Notes: generated by a model from the sequence alone, not told the origin. A stretch of 64,000 bases of DNA from Streptomyces kanamyceticus (GCF_008704495.1 NZ_CP023699.1:6014001-6078000), one strand, 5' to 3'; shown: positions 38,387 to 46,366, numbered from the stretch's first letter. Numbers and translations are program-made.

Positions 38387-39419
38387 CGACCCACCGCCTG
38401 ACGTCGAAGTAGACCTCGGTGCCGTCGCGTTCGGGCACGGTGCCGCAGGACGGGCAGCCGGGCAGCCTGAGCACCTCGGAGTAGACCATCTCCATCGACG
38501 GCAGATAGACGCCGAGCACCTTGCCGACGGTGCTGGTCATGCCGGTGACCGCCATGTTCAGCGCTTCGAGCGCGGTGTGCGAGGCGAGCAGCGAGGAGAG
38601 CACCCCGGTGCCGCCGTCGCCCTGCTCCCCGGCCGCCGCGCCGTTGCCCGCCAGGGCCTTCTTGTAGCGCTGGTAGGCGGCGCCCTCGCGGAGGTTCATC
38701 ACCACGCGGGTCTCGAAGCAGGTGAAACAGGCCGTGCTGTCCGGCACGAACGTCGGCCCCACCAGGAGCAGCGGGCCGTCGAGCGCGGCCTGGATCCAGG
38801 GGGTGCCGAGCGCCAGCGCGACCCGGTTCAGTACGGCGAGGCGCAGCGGGTGCACCGCGTCGGCGACGTGCACCAGGAGGCAGCCGCGCCAGTCCTCGAA
38901 CCGCTCGGCGAACCGTTCGAAGGCCAGGCCGTCCTCCAGGACGTCCAGCGGGCACTCGTCCAGGAGCCGCAGCTGTTCGGCGTGTTCGTCGGGCGCGGTG
39001 ACGGTGAGCTGTTCATGGGCGCCGAGCAGCCCGGCCACCTGGGCGGCCGCCGTGCCGCCGAGGACGCGCAGGGACGGCAGGGTGGCCTCTTCGACGCGCC
39101 CGCTCGCCGTCCGGTCGAGGTAGGCGTCGAGCGCGGTGGAGGGGCCGTGTTCGAGTACGGCGAGCTGGTCCAAGTGGTCGATCAGCGCCTCCAGTTCGGT
39201 CCTGGTGACCCCGGCCTCCTTGGCGAGCTGGGCCCGGTCCCTGGTGCCGTCGAGCCCGCTGACGAGGGTGCTGAGGCGCCCCGCCCCGCTGTGGTCGACG
39301 AGCGTGATCGACTGTGGATTCCATACGCCGGAGCGCAGTTCCACCGTGTTCCTGTCGTGCGGGACCACCGAATAGACGGATTTGATGCGCACGGTGCGGC
39401 TGGTGCGTCGCGTGGACAC
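38379..39419 (-). CDS. E1-like TOMM leader-binding partner (C protein)
   Basis: 346 residues. The N-terminal 100 residues fold like an RRE/winged-helix peptide-binding domain. The rest resembles the ThiF/E1-like scaffold seen in TOMM C proteins, with two CxxC pairs, CFTC (about residue 230) and CPSC (about 325), that would bind zinc. It presents the precursor's leader to the YcaO protein and activates it. The gene overlaps ycaO at its end and follows the radical SAM gene by 21 bases. Confidence 0.88.
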   Translation of the reverse strand: MSTRRTSRTVRIKSVYSVVPHDRNTVELRSGVWNPQSITLVDHSGAGRLSTLVSGLDGTRDRAQLAKEAGVTRTELEALIDHLDQLAVLEHGPSTALDAYLDRTASGRVEEATLPSLRVLGGTAAAQVAGLLGAHEQLTVTAPDEHAEQLRLLDECPLDVLEDGLAFERFAERFEDWRGCLLVHVADAVHPLRLAVLNRVALALGTPWIQAALDGPLLLVGPTFVPDSTACFTCFETRVVMNLREGAAYQRYKKALAGNGAAAGEQGDGGTGVLSSLLASHTALEALNMAVTGMTSTVGKVLGVYLPSMEMVYSEVLRLPGCPSCGTVPERDGTEVYFDVRRWVDA

Positions 39420-39440
39420 GGACTTCTCCTCCCGGTCGGG

Positions 39441-40706
39441 TCAGCCCATGAGTGCGGCGGCAGTCACGGACAGGTCGGTGCGCCCCTGCCGGGGCGCGTT
39501 CAGGTACTGCAGCTCGATGAAGGCGTCGGCGACGTCGTCGGGAGGCAGCCGCAGGCCGTCCTCGTCGCGCTCAACGGTGGTGACGGAGGCGAAGAAGTCG
39601 AGGAGGGTGCGGCAGGCGCGCTGGTCCATCACCTCGTCGAAGGGGCGCCCGGTGCGCTCCTCCCACCAGTCGCGGCGCGCGCCCTCGTACGTCGTCAGGG
39701 ACTGGTAGAGCAGGCGCGGCGCGATCGCGGCCGAGGCCAGTTCGTACTCCTCCTCGAAGACGAGCGGGTCGCGGTTGTAGTCGAGGAGGCGGCCGCGGGC
39801 GTGCGAGAGGTAGCGGCCGCCGAGCACCGAGGTGGCGCCGGAGCCGAATCCGGCCCAGTCGGAGCGGAGCTGGAAGTAGGCCAGGTCGCTGTGGCAGAGG
39901 TGGTCCGGGGTGCCGAAGTGGCTCATCGCGTACTCCGGGAAGCCCGCGTCGGCAAGGAGCTCGGCGCCCACGGCGTAGCCGCGCTTCTGCTCGTCGCGGT
40001 CGATGTGCCGGTTGCCGCGCCCCAGTTGGCGGCGCATCACCGTGCCGTGCGCGGGACGGTAGGGGTACAGCGCGACATGGGTGAGGGGCAGGTCGAGCGC
40101 GGTGCGCACGGCGTCGTACGTCTCGGCGGGCGGCTGCCCCGGGAAGCCGCAGATCAGGTCGATGCTGATGTCCTCGAACCCGGCGTCGGCCGCCTCCTGG
40201 ACGATGCGGCGGGCCTGGTCCGCGTCGTGGCTGCGGCCCAGGGTGCGCAGCCGCCGGTCGTCGAAGGACTGCACGCCGCTGCTCAGCCGGGTGAAGCCGA
40301 CCTCGCGGAACGCGGCGAGCTTGTCGGGGTCGAGGGTCTCGGGACTGCACTCGATCGTCGACTCGCGAAGACCCTCGCGCAGCGGGAACGCCTCGTGCAG
40401 GGCCGCGCTCACCTTCGCGATCTCTTCGAGGGTGAGGATGGAGGCGGTGCCGCCGCCCCAGTAGAGGATGGTCGGCCGGTAGCCCGCGGCGCCCAACGTG
40501 GCGCCGCGCTCGGTGATTTCGTGGCAGAGCGCGTCGATGTAGCGAAGGCGCGGCTGGTCGCTCTCCTTGAGCAGGAGCTCCGAGGTCGGCACCTCCGTCA
40601 CCCAGTCGCAGAAGTGGCACTTGGAGCGGCAGAACGGGATGTGCAGGTAGACGAGGAGGTCCCGGCCGGCGCCGCCCGCTCCGCCCGCCGCGGCGGCACC
40701 GGTCAC
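39441..40706 (-). CDS. HemW/HemN-like radical SAM protein, possibly a thiazole C-methyltransferase
   Basis: 421 residues. YLHIPFCRSKCHFCDW (about 20-35) has the CxxxCxxC that binds the 4Fe-4S cluster, and GGGTAS and GVQSFDDRRLRTLGRSHD are HemN/HemW-family segments. Housekeeping HemW inserts heme, but its location inside an azole-peptide operon argues for a class C radical SAM methyltransferase, which in thiopeptide pathways methylates thiazole carbon. The ATG overlaps the sagB stop (ATGA). The methylation role is inference. Confidence 0.85.
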   Translation of the reverse strand: MTGAAAAGGAGGAGRDLLVYLHIPFCRSKCHFCDWVTEVPTSELLLKESDQPRLRYIDALCHEITERGATLGAAGYRPTILYWGGGTASILTLEEIAKVSAALHEAFPLREGLRESTIECSPETLDPDKLAAFREVGFTRLSSGVQSFDDRRLRTLGRSHDADQARRIVQEAADAGFEDISIDLICGFPGQPPAETYDAVRTALDLPLTHVALYPYRPAHGTVMRRQLGRGNRHIDRDEQKRGYAVGAELLADAGFPEYAMSHFGTPDHLCHSDLAYFQLRSDWAGFGSGATSVLGGRYLSHARGRLLDYNRDPLVFEEEYELASAAIAPRLLYQSLTTYEGARRDWWEERTGRPFDEVMDQRACRTLLDFFASVTTVERDEDGLRLPPDDVADAFIELQYLNAPRQGRTDLSVTAAALMG

Positions 40707-41629
40707 TCCAGCCTCCCCAGGACCACCGAGTGCACGGCCGCCCGCAGCACCCCGTCGATGCCGAGCGCCGCGTGCACCTCGTCGTCGACGAAGCTGGCGC
40801 AGTCGGTCGAGCCCAGGCCGAGCGAGGTCACCGCGAGGTGCATGTTCTGCGCGATGGCGCCGGACTCGTGCAGGACGAAACGCAGGCCCCGCGGCCCGTA
40901 CTTGCGCATGCTCCGCCAGGGACTCGCGACCAGGACCACCAGCGCCGCCGCGGTGTCGAAGGCGATCGCGGTGCCCGGTGTGGTGAAGGCGTCCAGGACC
41001 CGGTCGACGCCCGCCCTGCCGTCCTCCTTGACCAGCACGTCGCGGACGGGCTGGTAGCGGTAGACGCCCACGTCCAGGCCGCTCACGTCGAGCGCGACGA
41101 CGTGCAGCGCCACCGGAAAGAGACCGCCGCCGCTGGGCGCCGTACGGAAGCGGAACGTCTCGTGGCCGCCGCGCAGGAGCTCCACGTCGGCCTCCGCCGT
41201 GAGCCCGTCGGCGAGCCGCAGGACGGTGGCGAGTTCGGCCGCGGCGATGGGGTCCCCGCTGTAGCGGCGCACGCTGCGCCGCCGCATCAGGGCCTCGCCG
41301 AGCTCCATCGTGGCCGCGACGGAGGCGGGCAGTTCGGTGAGCTGGTGGGTGGCGACCGGGTCGTCGTCGAGCTGGGCGAGCGTGGTGACCATGGAGTCGC
41401 CGAAGTAGTCGGCGGCGGACAGGACGCCCTCGCGGTCGTGGGCCCGCAGGCGGCTGGCCGTCAGGAACTCCTCGGCCACGCGGCTGCCGGACGCGGCGGC
41501 GGGTTCGGCGCCCAGGTTGTCGAAGCGGAGCTGGTGCGTGCGCACGCCCACCGACCGCGCCTCGGGCGCCAGTACGCGATAGGCGTTGATGCCGAGGCTG
41601 AACTGGGTGAGACCGGAATCCTCGTTCAT
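40703..41629 (-). CDS. SagB-type FMN dehydrogenase of the azole pathway
   Basis: 308 residues. The nitroreductase fold has RRRSVRRYSG (about 116-125), PSGGGLFPVALHVVAL (about 168-183) and the C-terminal LRFVLHESGAIAQNMHLAVTSLGLGS, all as in SagB/ThcOx dehydrogenases. With FMN it oxidises azolines to aromatic thiazoles and oxazoles. Its presence indicates that the product carries azoles, not only azolines. It overlaps the VOC gene's stop by an ATGA. Confidence 0.9.
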   Translation of the reverse strand: MNEDSGLTQFSLGINAYRVLAPEARSVGVRTHQLRFDNLGAEPAAASGSRVAEEFLTASRLRAHDREGVLSAADYFGDSMVTTLAQLDDDPVATHQLTELPASVAATMELGEALMRRRSVRRYSGDPIAAAELATVLRLADGLTAEADVELLRGGHETFRFRTAPSGGGLFPVALHVVALDVSGLDVGVYRYQPVRDVLVKEDGRAGVDRVLDAFTTPGTAIAFDTAAALVVLVASPWRSMRKYGPRGLRFVLHESGAIAQNMHLAVTSLGLGSTDCASFVDDEVHAALGIDGVLRAAVHSVVLGRLE

Positions 41630-42249
41630 GCGCTGGGTCCTCCTGGCCGGTGCCGCTCGGTCGTCGCGTCCGTCGCGTCCGTCGCGTCTGTCGCGCCTGC
41701 CGCGTCGAACAGCTGGGTGCTCGCGGGGACCCGCCGGGCGAGCGCGATCGACTGGTCCTTCAACTGCTCCTCGCTGACCGGGTTCGCGTACGCGCCGAGG
41801 GCGAACGTGGCGTGCGCCCACTCGCTGAGCTCGACGATCCCCAGGCGGTTGCCCTCGGCGTCGTGCAGGCTCGCGCCCCGCCCCATGGAGTCGCCCGCCT
41901 CACCGCGGTAGAAGGGGCTGTCCCGGAATTGATCACGGAATTCGTCGCGGATCTTCTGCGGCAGCGGAAGGTCATAGGGTCCGGCCACGACGGTGCCGCC
42001 CGACGCTTTCCACGACGCGAGTGCCGCATCCATGTCCTCGACAGCGAACATCACCGTAGGGCCCTCGCCCGGGAAATTCCGCTTATTGACGGTGAGCAGT
42101 ATGCCGTCGCTCGAAACGGGGGCGTGGAAAGAAATCTGGTCAGGTGCGAGGGAGCGGGCGAGCCGGAGCCCGAGAAACCCCTCGTAGAAATCGATTCCGG
42201 CGTCGACGTCGTCGACAGGGACATTGATGATGACAGGTTTGGGAATCAT
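41626..42249 (-). CDS. VOC/glyoxalase-like protein of the RiPP operon
   Basis: 207 residues. Vicinal-oxygen-chelate fold: VIINVPVDDVDAGIDFYEGFLGLRLA at the start and GRGASLHDAEGNRLGIVEL in the middle. Family members are glyoxalases, dioxygenases or drug-binding resistance proteins. Sitting between the precursor and the modification enzymes it may give self-protection or act on the peptide. GGAGG precedes the ATG. The tail contains (D-A-T)n encoded by a 9-bp tandem repeat at 41663-41698. Confidence 0.82.
   Translation of the reverse strand: MIPKPVIINVPVDDVDAGIDFYEGFLGLRLARSLAPDQISFHAPVSSDGILLTVNKRNFPGEGPTVMFAVEDMDAALASWKASGGTVVAGPYDLPLPQKIRDEFRDQFRDSPFYRGEAGDSMGRGASLHDAEGNRLGIVELSEWAHATFALGAYANPVSEEQLKDQSIALARRVPASTQLFDAAGATDATDATDATTERHRPGGPSA
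41663..41698. repeat. 9-bp tandem repeat (GTCGCGTCC, four copies)
   Basis: Three exact or one-mismatch copies of GTCGCGTCC plus a degenerate fourth, in frame within the VOC gene near its 3' end. Copy-number changes would add or remove Asp-Ala-Thr triplets without a frameshift. Confidence 0.8.
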
Positions 42250-42286
42250 CTCTCGCTTCCTCCTGCGGCGCCGTGCCGCCCCTGGA

Positions 42287-42313
42287 GGTGCCGGGCCGCG
42301 CGCGCCCGGCACC
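42287..42313 (-). terminator. Hairpin between the RiPP precursor and the modification genes
   Basis: A perfect 10-bp stem (42287-42296 with 42304-42313) and a 7-base loop lie nine bases past the precursor stop codon, 38 bases before the VOC start. There is no U-tract. RiPP operons often carry such a leaky terminator or RNA-stabilising hairpin so that precursor is made in excess over enzymes. Confidence 0.6.
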
Positions 42314-42321
42314 CCTTCTGC

Positions 42322-42492
42322 TTACGCCAGCGGGCGCACTACGGCTCCGCAGGACGTGGACGTACAACCTGCGCAGCAGGAGGACGCCCCGGGCACCACG
42401 ACGCCGAAGGCGGCCCCGTCGGCCGCCGACACGAGGCCCGGCTGGAGGGCCGAACTGCGGTGCTCGACAACGATCACGCTCTCGATCTTCAA
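42322..42492 (-). CDS. Azole-peptide (TOMM/LAP) precursor peptide
   Basis: 56 residues, first gene of the leftward operon. The TTG start is supported by GGGAGG nine bases upstream and by an in-frame TGA just before it; no ATG is available. Leader: Val-rich, acidic N-terminus MKIESVIVVEHRSSALQPGL. Core about 37-56: SSCCAGCTSTSCGAVVRPLA, with ten Ser/Thr/Cys residues between 37 and 48, the kind of residues YcaO enzymes cyclise. Leader and core boundary are inferred; a cleavage site near G35-A36 is possible. Four Cys (39, 40, 43, 48) are probable thiazoles. No Lan-type dehydratase is present, so a linear azole peptide is more likely than a thiopeptide. Confidence 0.85.
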   Translation of the reverse strand: MKIESVIVVEHRSSALQPGLVSAADGAAFGVVVPGASSCCAGCTSTSCGAVVRPLA

Positions 42493-42645
42493 GTGAATTC
42501 ACCTCCCGGATCACTTATCGATGAAGCGCGGAACGCGAATGGTGAATGTCCCGCACAAGTTCCCAAGTATCGGAAGGCCGGAACTCGCCTGTCAACGCGG
42601 AATTCCCCGGGCCGCGTCATCGAATACCGGTTACAAATGTCATTG

Positions 42646-42661
42646 GTGAACGATTGTGAAC
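42646..42661. promoter_or_regulatory. Direct repeat GTGAAC-N4-GTGAAC in the divergent promoter
   Basis: Two copies of GTGAAC, ten bases apart start-to-start (42646-42651 and 42656-42661), in the 246-base gap between the precursor gene and the ABC transporter. A one-turn spacing is what a tandem-binding regulator would need. Functional role is inferred. Confidence 0.35.
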
Positions 42662-42738
42662 CATTTCCCGTAAACGATCTACTGCTACTCTGGCGCGGCT
42701 CGATGGCGTCGGAATCGGACGAGGGGCAAGGGGCGAGG

Positions 42739-43665
42739 ATGACGGCGGCGGAAATTCTGGTACGCGTGCGCGACGTCGATGTCGTCCGGCGGCGCGGCGG
42801 CGCCCGGATACAGGCCCTGTCCAGGGTCGGCCTCGAGGTGCGGCGCGGCGAGCGGGTGGCGCTGCTCGGCGCCAACGGCGCGGGCAAGACGACGCTGACC
42901 CACGTCATGCTCGGCCTGCTGCGGCCGACCGGCGGCACCGTCGAGGTGCTCGGCGGCCCGCCGGGACCCGGGCTCGCCGCGGGCGAACTCGGCGCGATGC
43001 TGCAGGAGTCGGGCCTGATGCGCAACGTGCGCGTCGGCGAACTGATCACCCTGGTAACCGAGTTGTACGGGCGGCGTGCCAGCGAAGAGGTCCTGGCCGA
43101 GTGCGGCCTGGGGGAGTTGAGCCGACGGCAGGTGACACAGCTGTCGGGCGGCGAGCGGCAGCGTCTGCGCCTGGGCCTCGCCCTGGCGGGACTGCCGCGG
43201 CTGCTGTTCCTCGACGAGCCCACCGTCGCCCTCGACGTCGCGGCGCGCGGCCGCTTCTGGGAGATCCTCAACGAGCGCGCGAGGAGCGGCGCGACGGTGC
43301 TCTTCACCACCCACTACCTGCACGAGGCCGAACAGTTCGCCGACCGCGTGGTGGTGCTCAGGGCGGGCCGGATCGTCGCGGACGGCACGGTCGACGAGCT
43401 GCGCTCGGCGTTCACCGAGAGCCGCGTCTCCTTTCGCACGGACGAGCCGCTGCCCGACAGCATGCTGCGCGGCCTGCCCGGCGTCCGCACGACCGAGGAG
43501 CGCGACGACGGCACCCGCGTGCTCACCACCACCGACAGCGACGCGACGCTCGCCGCGCTCTACGCCAAGGTCGGCGGCACGGCCGGGACCGTGCCGCGCG
43601 GCCTCACCCTCACGACGGCCTCCCTGGAGGACGCCGTGGCCACCCTGCTGGAAGAGGAGCACTGA
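42739..43665 (+). CDS. ABC exporter ATP-binding protein of the RiPP cluster
   Basis: 308 residues. Walker A GANGAGKTTLTH, signature LSGGERQRLRLGLAL, Walker B LLFLDEP and a DrrA-like C-terminal part ending TLTTASLEDAVATLL. This is the type that pairs with an ABC-2 permease to export antibiotics. The ATG at 42739 is five bases after AAGGGG; an upstream ATG at 42703 lacks a site. It is divergent from the precursor operon and one base before the permease gene. Confidence 0.9.
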   Translation: MTAAEILVRVRDVDVVRRRGGARIQALSRVGLEVRRGERVALLGANGAGKTTLTHVMLGLLRPTGGTVEVLGGPPGPGLAAGELGAMLQESGLMRNVRVGELITLVTELYGRRASEEVLAECGLGELSRRQVTQLSGGERQRLRLGLALAGLPRLLFLDEPTVALDVAARGRFWEILNERARSGATVLFTTHYLHEAEQFADRVVVLRAGRIVADGTVDELRSAFTESRVSFRTDEPLPDSMLRGLPGVRTTEERDDGTRVLTTTDSDATLAALYAKVGGTAGTVPRGLTLTTASLEDAVATLLEEEH

Positions 43666-43666
43666 C

Positions 43667-44413
43667 GTGCACGTGCTGCGCTACGCGAAGCTGGACACCC
43701 TCTGCCTCATCCGCAGCGGCTACTTCCTGACCTTCTCGGTGCTCTTCTCCGCGGGGTTCTACCTGATGTTCACCGTGGTGGCGGCCGATGCCATCTCGGA
43801 CAGCCCGGACTTCGCCCGTGACTACATGCTGTCCATGTCGGTGTCGGGCGCGTTCTTCGGCGCGCTCAACGCCGCGGGCATCCGGCTCGGCGCGGAGCGC
43901 GGCGAGGGCTGGGCCCGGCAGATCCTGCTGACCCCGCTTTCGGGCCGCGCCTACCTGGGGGCCAAGGCCCTCACCGCGTGGCTGGCCACGCTGCCCGCGA
44001 CCCTGGTGGTCTTCGCCCTTGGCGCGCTGGTCAACGACGTGTCGATGCCCGCGGCCGACTGGCTCGCCGCGCTGGCCGTGATCTGGGGTGCCAGCGCCGT
44101 CTTCGTGGTGGCGGGCCTGGCCGTGGGCCTCGTGGCGGTGGGCGAGGCCGCGCAGTTCACCTGCCTCGGCGTGTTCTTCCCGCTGGCACTCCTGGGCGGC
44201 CTGTGGTTCCCGCTCGACGACTTCCCCACGGGCCTGCGCCGCGCCGCCGACTACCTCCCGACCCGCTCCCTCGACCAACTGGCCACGCTGGTCACCCCCG
44301 GCGGGGCGGACACCTCCTGGCTGCGCCCGCTCCTGGTCCTGGTCTGCTGGGGCGCGGCCCTCGGCGCGGTGGTCCTGAGCCGGTCGCGGGCGGCGGTGCT
44401 CGCGCGGGTGTGA
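43667..44413 (+). CDS. ABC-2 type permease of the RiPP exporter
   Basis: 248 residues with six hydrophobic segments, typical of the DrrB/ABC-2 fold. GTG start one base after the ATPase stop, with GAGGAG in the preceding gene. It probably exports the azole peptide or protects the host from it. The last 45 bases of the gene (44369-44413) are duplicated exactly at 48553-48597. Confidence 0.88.
   Translation: MHVLRYAKLDTLCLIRSGYFLTFSVLFSAGFYLMFTVVAADAISDSPDFARDYMLSMSVSGAFFGALNAAGIRLGAERGEGWARQILLTPLSGRAYLGAKALTAWLATLPATLVVFALGALVNDVSMPAADWLAALAVIWGASAVFVVAGLAVGLVAVGEAAQFTCLGVFFPLALLGGLWFPLDDFPTGLRRAADYLPTRSLDQLATLVTPGGADTSWLRPLLVLVCWGAALGAVVLSRSRAAVLARV
44369..44413 (+). repeat. 45-bp direct repeat, copy 1 (end of the permease gene)
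   Basis: These 45 bases, coding the last 14 residues and stop of the ABC permease, recur without a mismatch at 48553-48597. The two copies bracket the two-component/DUF4190/hydrolase module (4.2 kb). Confidence 0.9.
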
Positions 44414-44452
44414 CGCCCAGCTCACTCGCGTGGGTGTGACGCCCCGCTCACC
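44401..44452. repeat. 26-bp tandem duplication
   Basis: Bases 44401-44426 and 44427-44452 match at 23 of 26 positions. The unit contains the permease stop codon and the sequence GGTGTGACGCCC, and it reaches into the 3' end of the convergent response-regulator gene. Confidence 0.75.
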
Positions 44453-45116
44453 CGGCCCCCGCGCCCCCGGGCACGACCAGGCCGGTTTCGTACGCGATCA
44501 CCACCGCGTGGGTCCTGTTCTGCGCGCCGAGTTTGGTCAGTACGTTCCCGACGTGCGTCTTCACCGTCTCCAGGCTCACCCGGCACGACTCCGCGATGTC
44601 CGGGTTGGACCGACCGGTGGCCATCAGGCGCAGCACCTCCTCCTCCCGGCCCGTCAGCGCCGCCCGCGGCAGCGCATCCGCGGATTCCCGTGGGCGGGCG
44701 GCGACCATCTGGCGCAGCGCCGCGGGGAAGAGGATCGCCTCGCCCGCCGCGACCACCCGCACCGCCTCCGCGATCTTGGGGACGGGGAGCCGCTTGAGCA
44801 CGAAGCCGCTGGCGCCCGCGCTGAGCGCGGCGGTGACGTAGTCGTCGTTCTCGAAGGTGGTGATCACCACGACCTTCGGCGGGTCCGCCGACTCGGCGAG
44901 GAGCTGCCGGGTGGCCTCGATGCCGTTGCGGCGCGGCATGCGTACGTCCATCAGGACCACGTCCGGCCGCAACTGCCGGGCCCGCTCGACCGCTTCGACG
45001 CCGTCGGCGGCCTCCCCGACGACGGCGATCCCCGGCTGCATCGCGAGCAGCGTGCGCAGACCGCTGCGGGTCACCTCGTCGTCGTCCGCGATGAGGAGGG
45101 TGGTGCGGTCGATCAT
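44448..45116 (-). CDS. NarL/LuxR-family response regulator
   Basis: 222 residues. The receiver has ADDDEVTR, the phosphoacceptor Asp in VVLMDVRMPRRNG (about residue 55) and the switch Lys in FVLKRLP. The C-terminal LuxR HTH is LTGREEEVLRLMATGRSNPDIAESCRVSLETVKTHVGNVLTKL. It overlaps the kinase stop (ATGA) and is thus its cognate partner. Next to an ABC exporter, it probably controls export or immunity. Confidence 0.92.
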   Translation of the reverse strand: MIDRTTLLIADDDEVTRSGLRTLLAMQPGIAVVGEAADGVEAVERARQLRPDVVLMDVRMPRRNGIEATRQLLAESADPPKVVVITTFENDDYVTAALSAGASGFVLKRLPVPKIAEAVRVVAAGEAILFPAALRQMVAARPRESADALPRAALTGREEEVLRLMATGRSNPDIAESCRVSLETVKTHVGNVLTKLGAQNRTHAVVIAYETGLVVPGGAGAG

Positions 45117-46366
45117 GCGGGCAAGCGTACGGGCAGCCGGACCGCGAGCCGCCAGTGCTCAGGCCCGTCGGGACCGGCCTCGATCTCGCCGTTCAGGAGC
45201 CGCACCCGCTCGACGAGGCCGGGCAGACCGTGCCCGGACGTCGGGAAGGCGCCCTGGCCCGTGCCGCTCCCGGCGCCTGTCCGGTTGACCACGGCGAGCT
45301 CCAGCGAGTCCGGCGCGGCCGCCACCTTGACCTGGATCGGACCGCCCGCCCCGTGCCGCAGCGCGTTCGTCAGCCCTTCCTGCAGGATCCGGTACGCCGC
45401 CCGGGAGAGCGTGCCCTGCGCCTGCGCGTAGTCGCCCGAAAGGTCGGGCTCCACCACCGCGCCCGCGTGCCGCAGCCGGTCGAGGAGTTCGGGCAGGTCG
45501 GCCAGGGTCCTGGCAGGTGCGGTACCCGCCTTCTCCTCGCGCAGCATGCCGAGCACGTAGTCCAGGTCCTCAAGGGCGGCCCGGGTCGACTCCTCGATGC
45601 TGCGCAGGGCGGCCCGCGCCGCCACCGGGTCGGCACCGAGCATCTCGCCCGCCACCGCCGCCTGGATCGTGGCGGCCGTCAGAGTGTGCCCGATCGAGTC
45701 GTGCAACTCGTGGGCAAGACGGTTGCGTTCGGCCAGGACCCGTTCGCGCTCGGCGAGGGCCCGCTCCCGCTCGGCCGCGAGGGCGAGCCGCTCGCCCGAC
45801 GAAGGGCCGAGGAGCCTGGGCGCCAGCCACCGCAGGGCGTACGTCACCGCCAGGCACAGAGCCGCCGCGAGCAGCACGCAGCAGAGGGCCGCCGCCCAGC
45901 TCTGCCAGCCGCTCCCCGCCCGCAGCGACCAGCCGTGCACACTCACCCCGGCCTCGGCACCGGCCCACCCGCCGGGAAGGAGCAGACCCGCGACGAACAG
46001 CAGGACGCCGAGCTGCGCCCCCACCCACCCGAGGAGCACGTGCGACAGCAGCCAGAGCGGGGTCCGCAGCCGGTCGGCGCCGCGCCGACGCTCGCCCACG
46101 GGGTCCGGCAACGGCACCCCCAGCATCCGCCGGGCGCAGGCGATCAGCACCCGCCGCGTGGTGCGGGCGAGGCCGATCGCACCGATCAGTACGGCCCAGA
46201 CCAGCGCGGTCAGCGCGAACTGCACGCCCACGGGAGCGGACGGCCAAGCCACCGCAGGTAGCGCGGCGAAAGGCAGCAGGGGAAGGCTCGCCAACGCGCC
46301 GCAATAGGCGAACAGCGCACCCGCATACGTGGAGCCGCTCAGCAGCGGCCGGATTCCTCTGAACAT
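45113..46366 (-). CDS. Two-component sensor histidine kinase (HisKA_3 type)
   Basis: 417 residues. About five N-terminal transmembrane helices (about 10-200) are followed by a coiled segment and the HisKA_3 box RNRLAHELHDSIGHTL with the phospho-His, then a HATPase domain with NALRHGAGG and GHGLPGLVERV. ATG at 46366; a longer frame runs through the promoter palindrome and is unlikely. It senses an unknown membrane signal and phosphorylates the overlapping NarL regulator. Confidence 0.9.
   Translation of the reverse strand: MFRGIRPLLSGSTYAGALFAYCGALASLPLLPFAALPAVAWPSAPVGVQFALTALVWAVLIGAIGLARTTRRVLIACARRMLGVPLPDPVGERRRGADRLRTPLWLLSHVLLGWVGAQLGVLLFVAGLLLPGGWAGAEAGVSVHGWSLRAGSGWQSWAAALCCVLLAAALCLAVTYALRWLAPRLLGPSSGERLALAAERERALAERERVLAERNRLAHELHDSIGHTLTAATIQAAVAGEMLGADPVAARAALRSIEESTRAALEDLDYVLGMLREEKAGTAPARTLADLPELLDRLRHAGAVVEPDLSGDYAQAQGTLSRAAYRILQEGLTNALRHGAGGPIQVKVAAAPDSLELAVVNRTGAGSGTGQGAFPTSGHGLPGLVERVRLLNGEIEAGPDGPEHWRLAVRLPVRLPA

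Noticed and set aside
39441..40706. Housekeeping HemW (coproporphyrinogen oxidase)
   Set aside because: It is translationally coupled to sagB and the C-protein gene, so a peptide-tailoring role is preferred, though not proven.
41626..42249. VOC gene as the RiPP precursor
   Set aside because: A 207-residue VOC fold with no Cys-rich core; the small ORF upstream fits far better.
34206..42492. Thiopeptide cluster
   Set aside because: No Lan-type dehydratase or pyridine-forming cyclase in the cluster; a linear azole peptide is the simpler reading.
42140..42514. A 124-residue leftward frame starting M-I-R-E-V over the precursor
   Set aside because: It is a shadow in another frame with Arg-rich, non-Streptomyces codon bias and no ribosome site; the TTG frame has one.
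44448..46366. Histidine kinase start at 46537
   Set aside because: The longer frame runs through the 22-bp palindrome and lacks coding bias; 46366 begins the first membrane helix.
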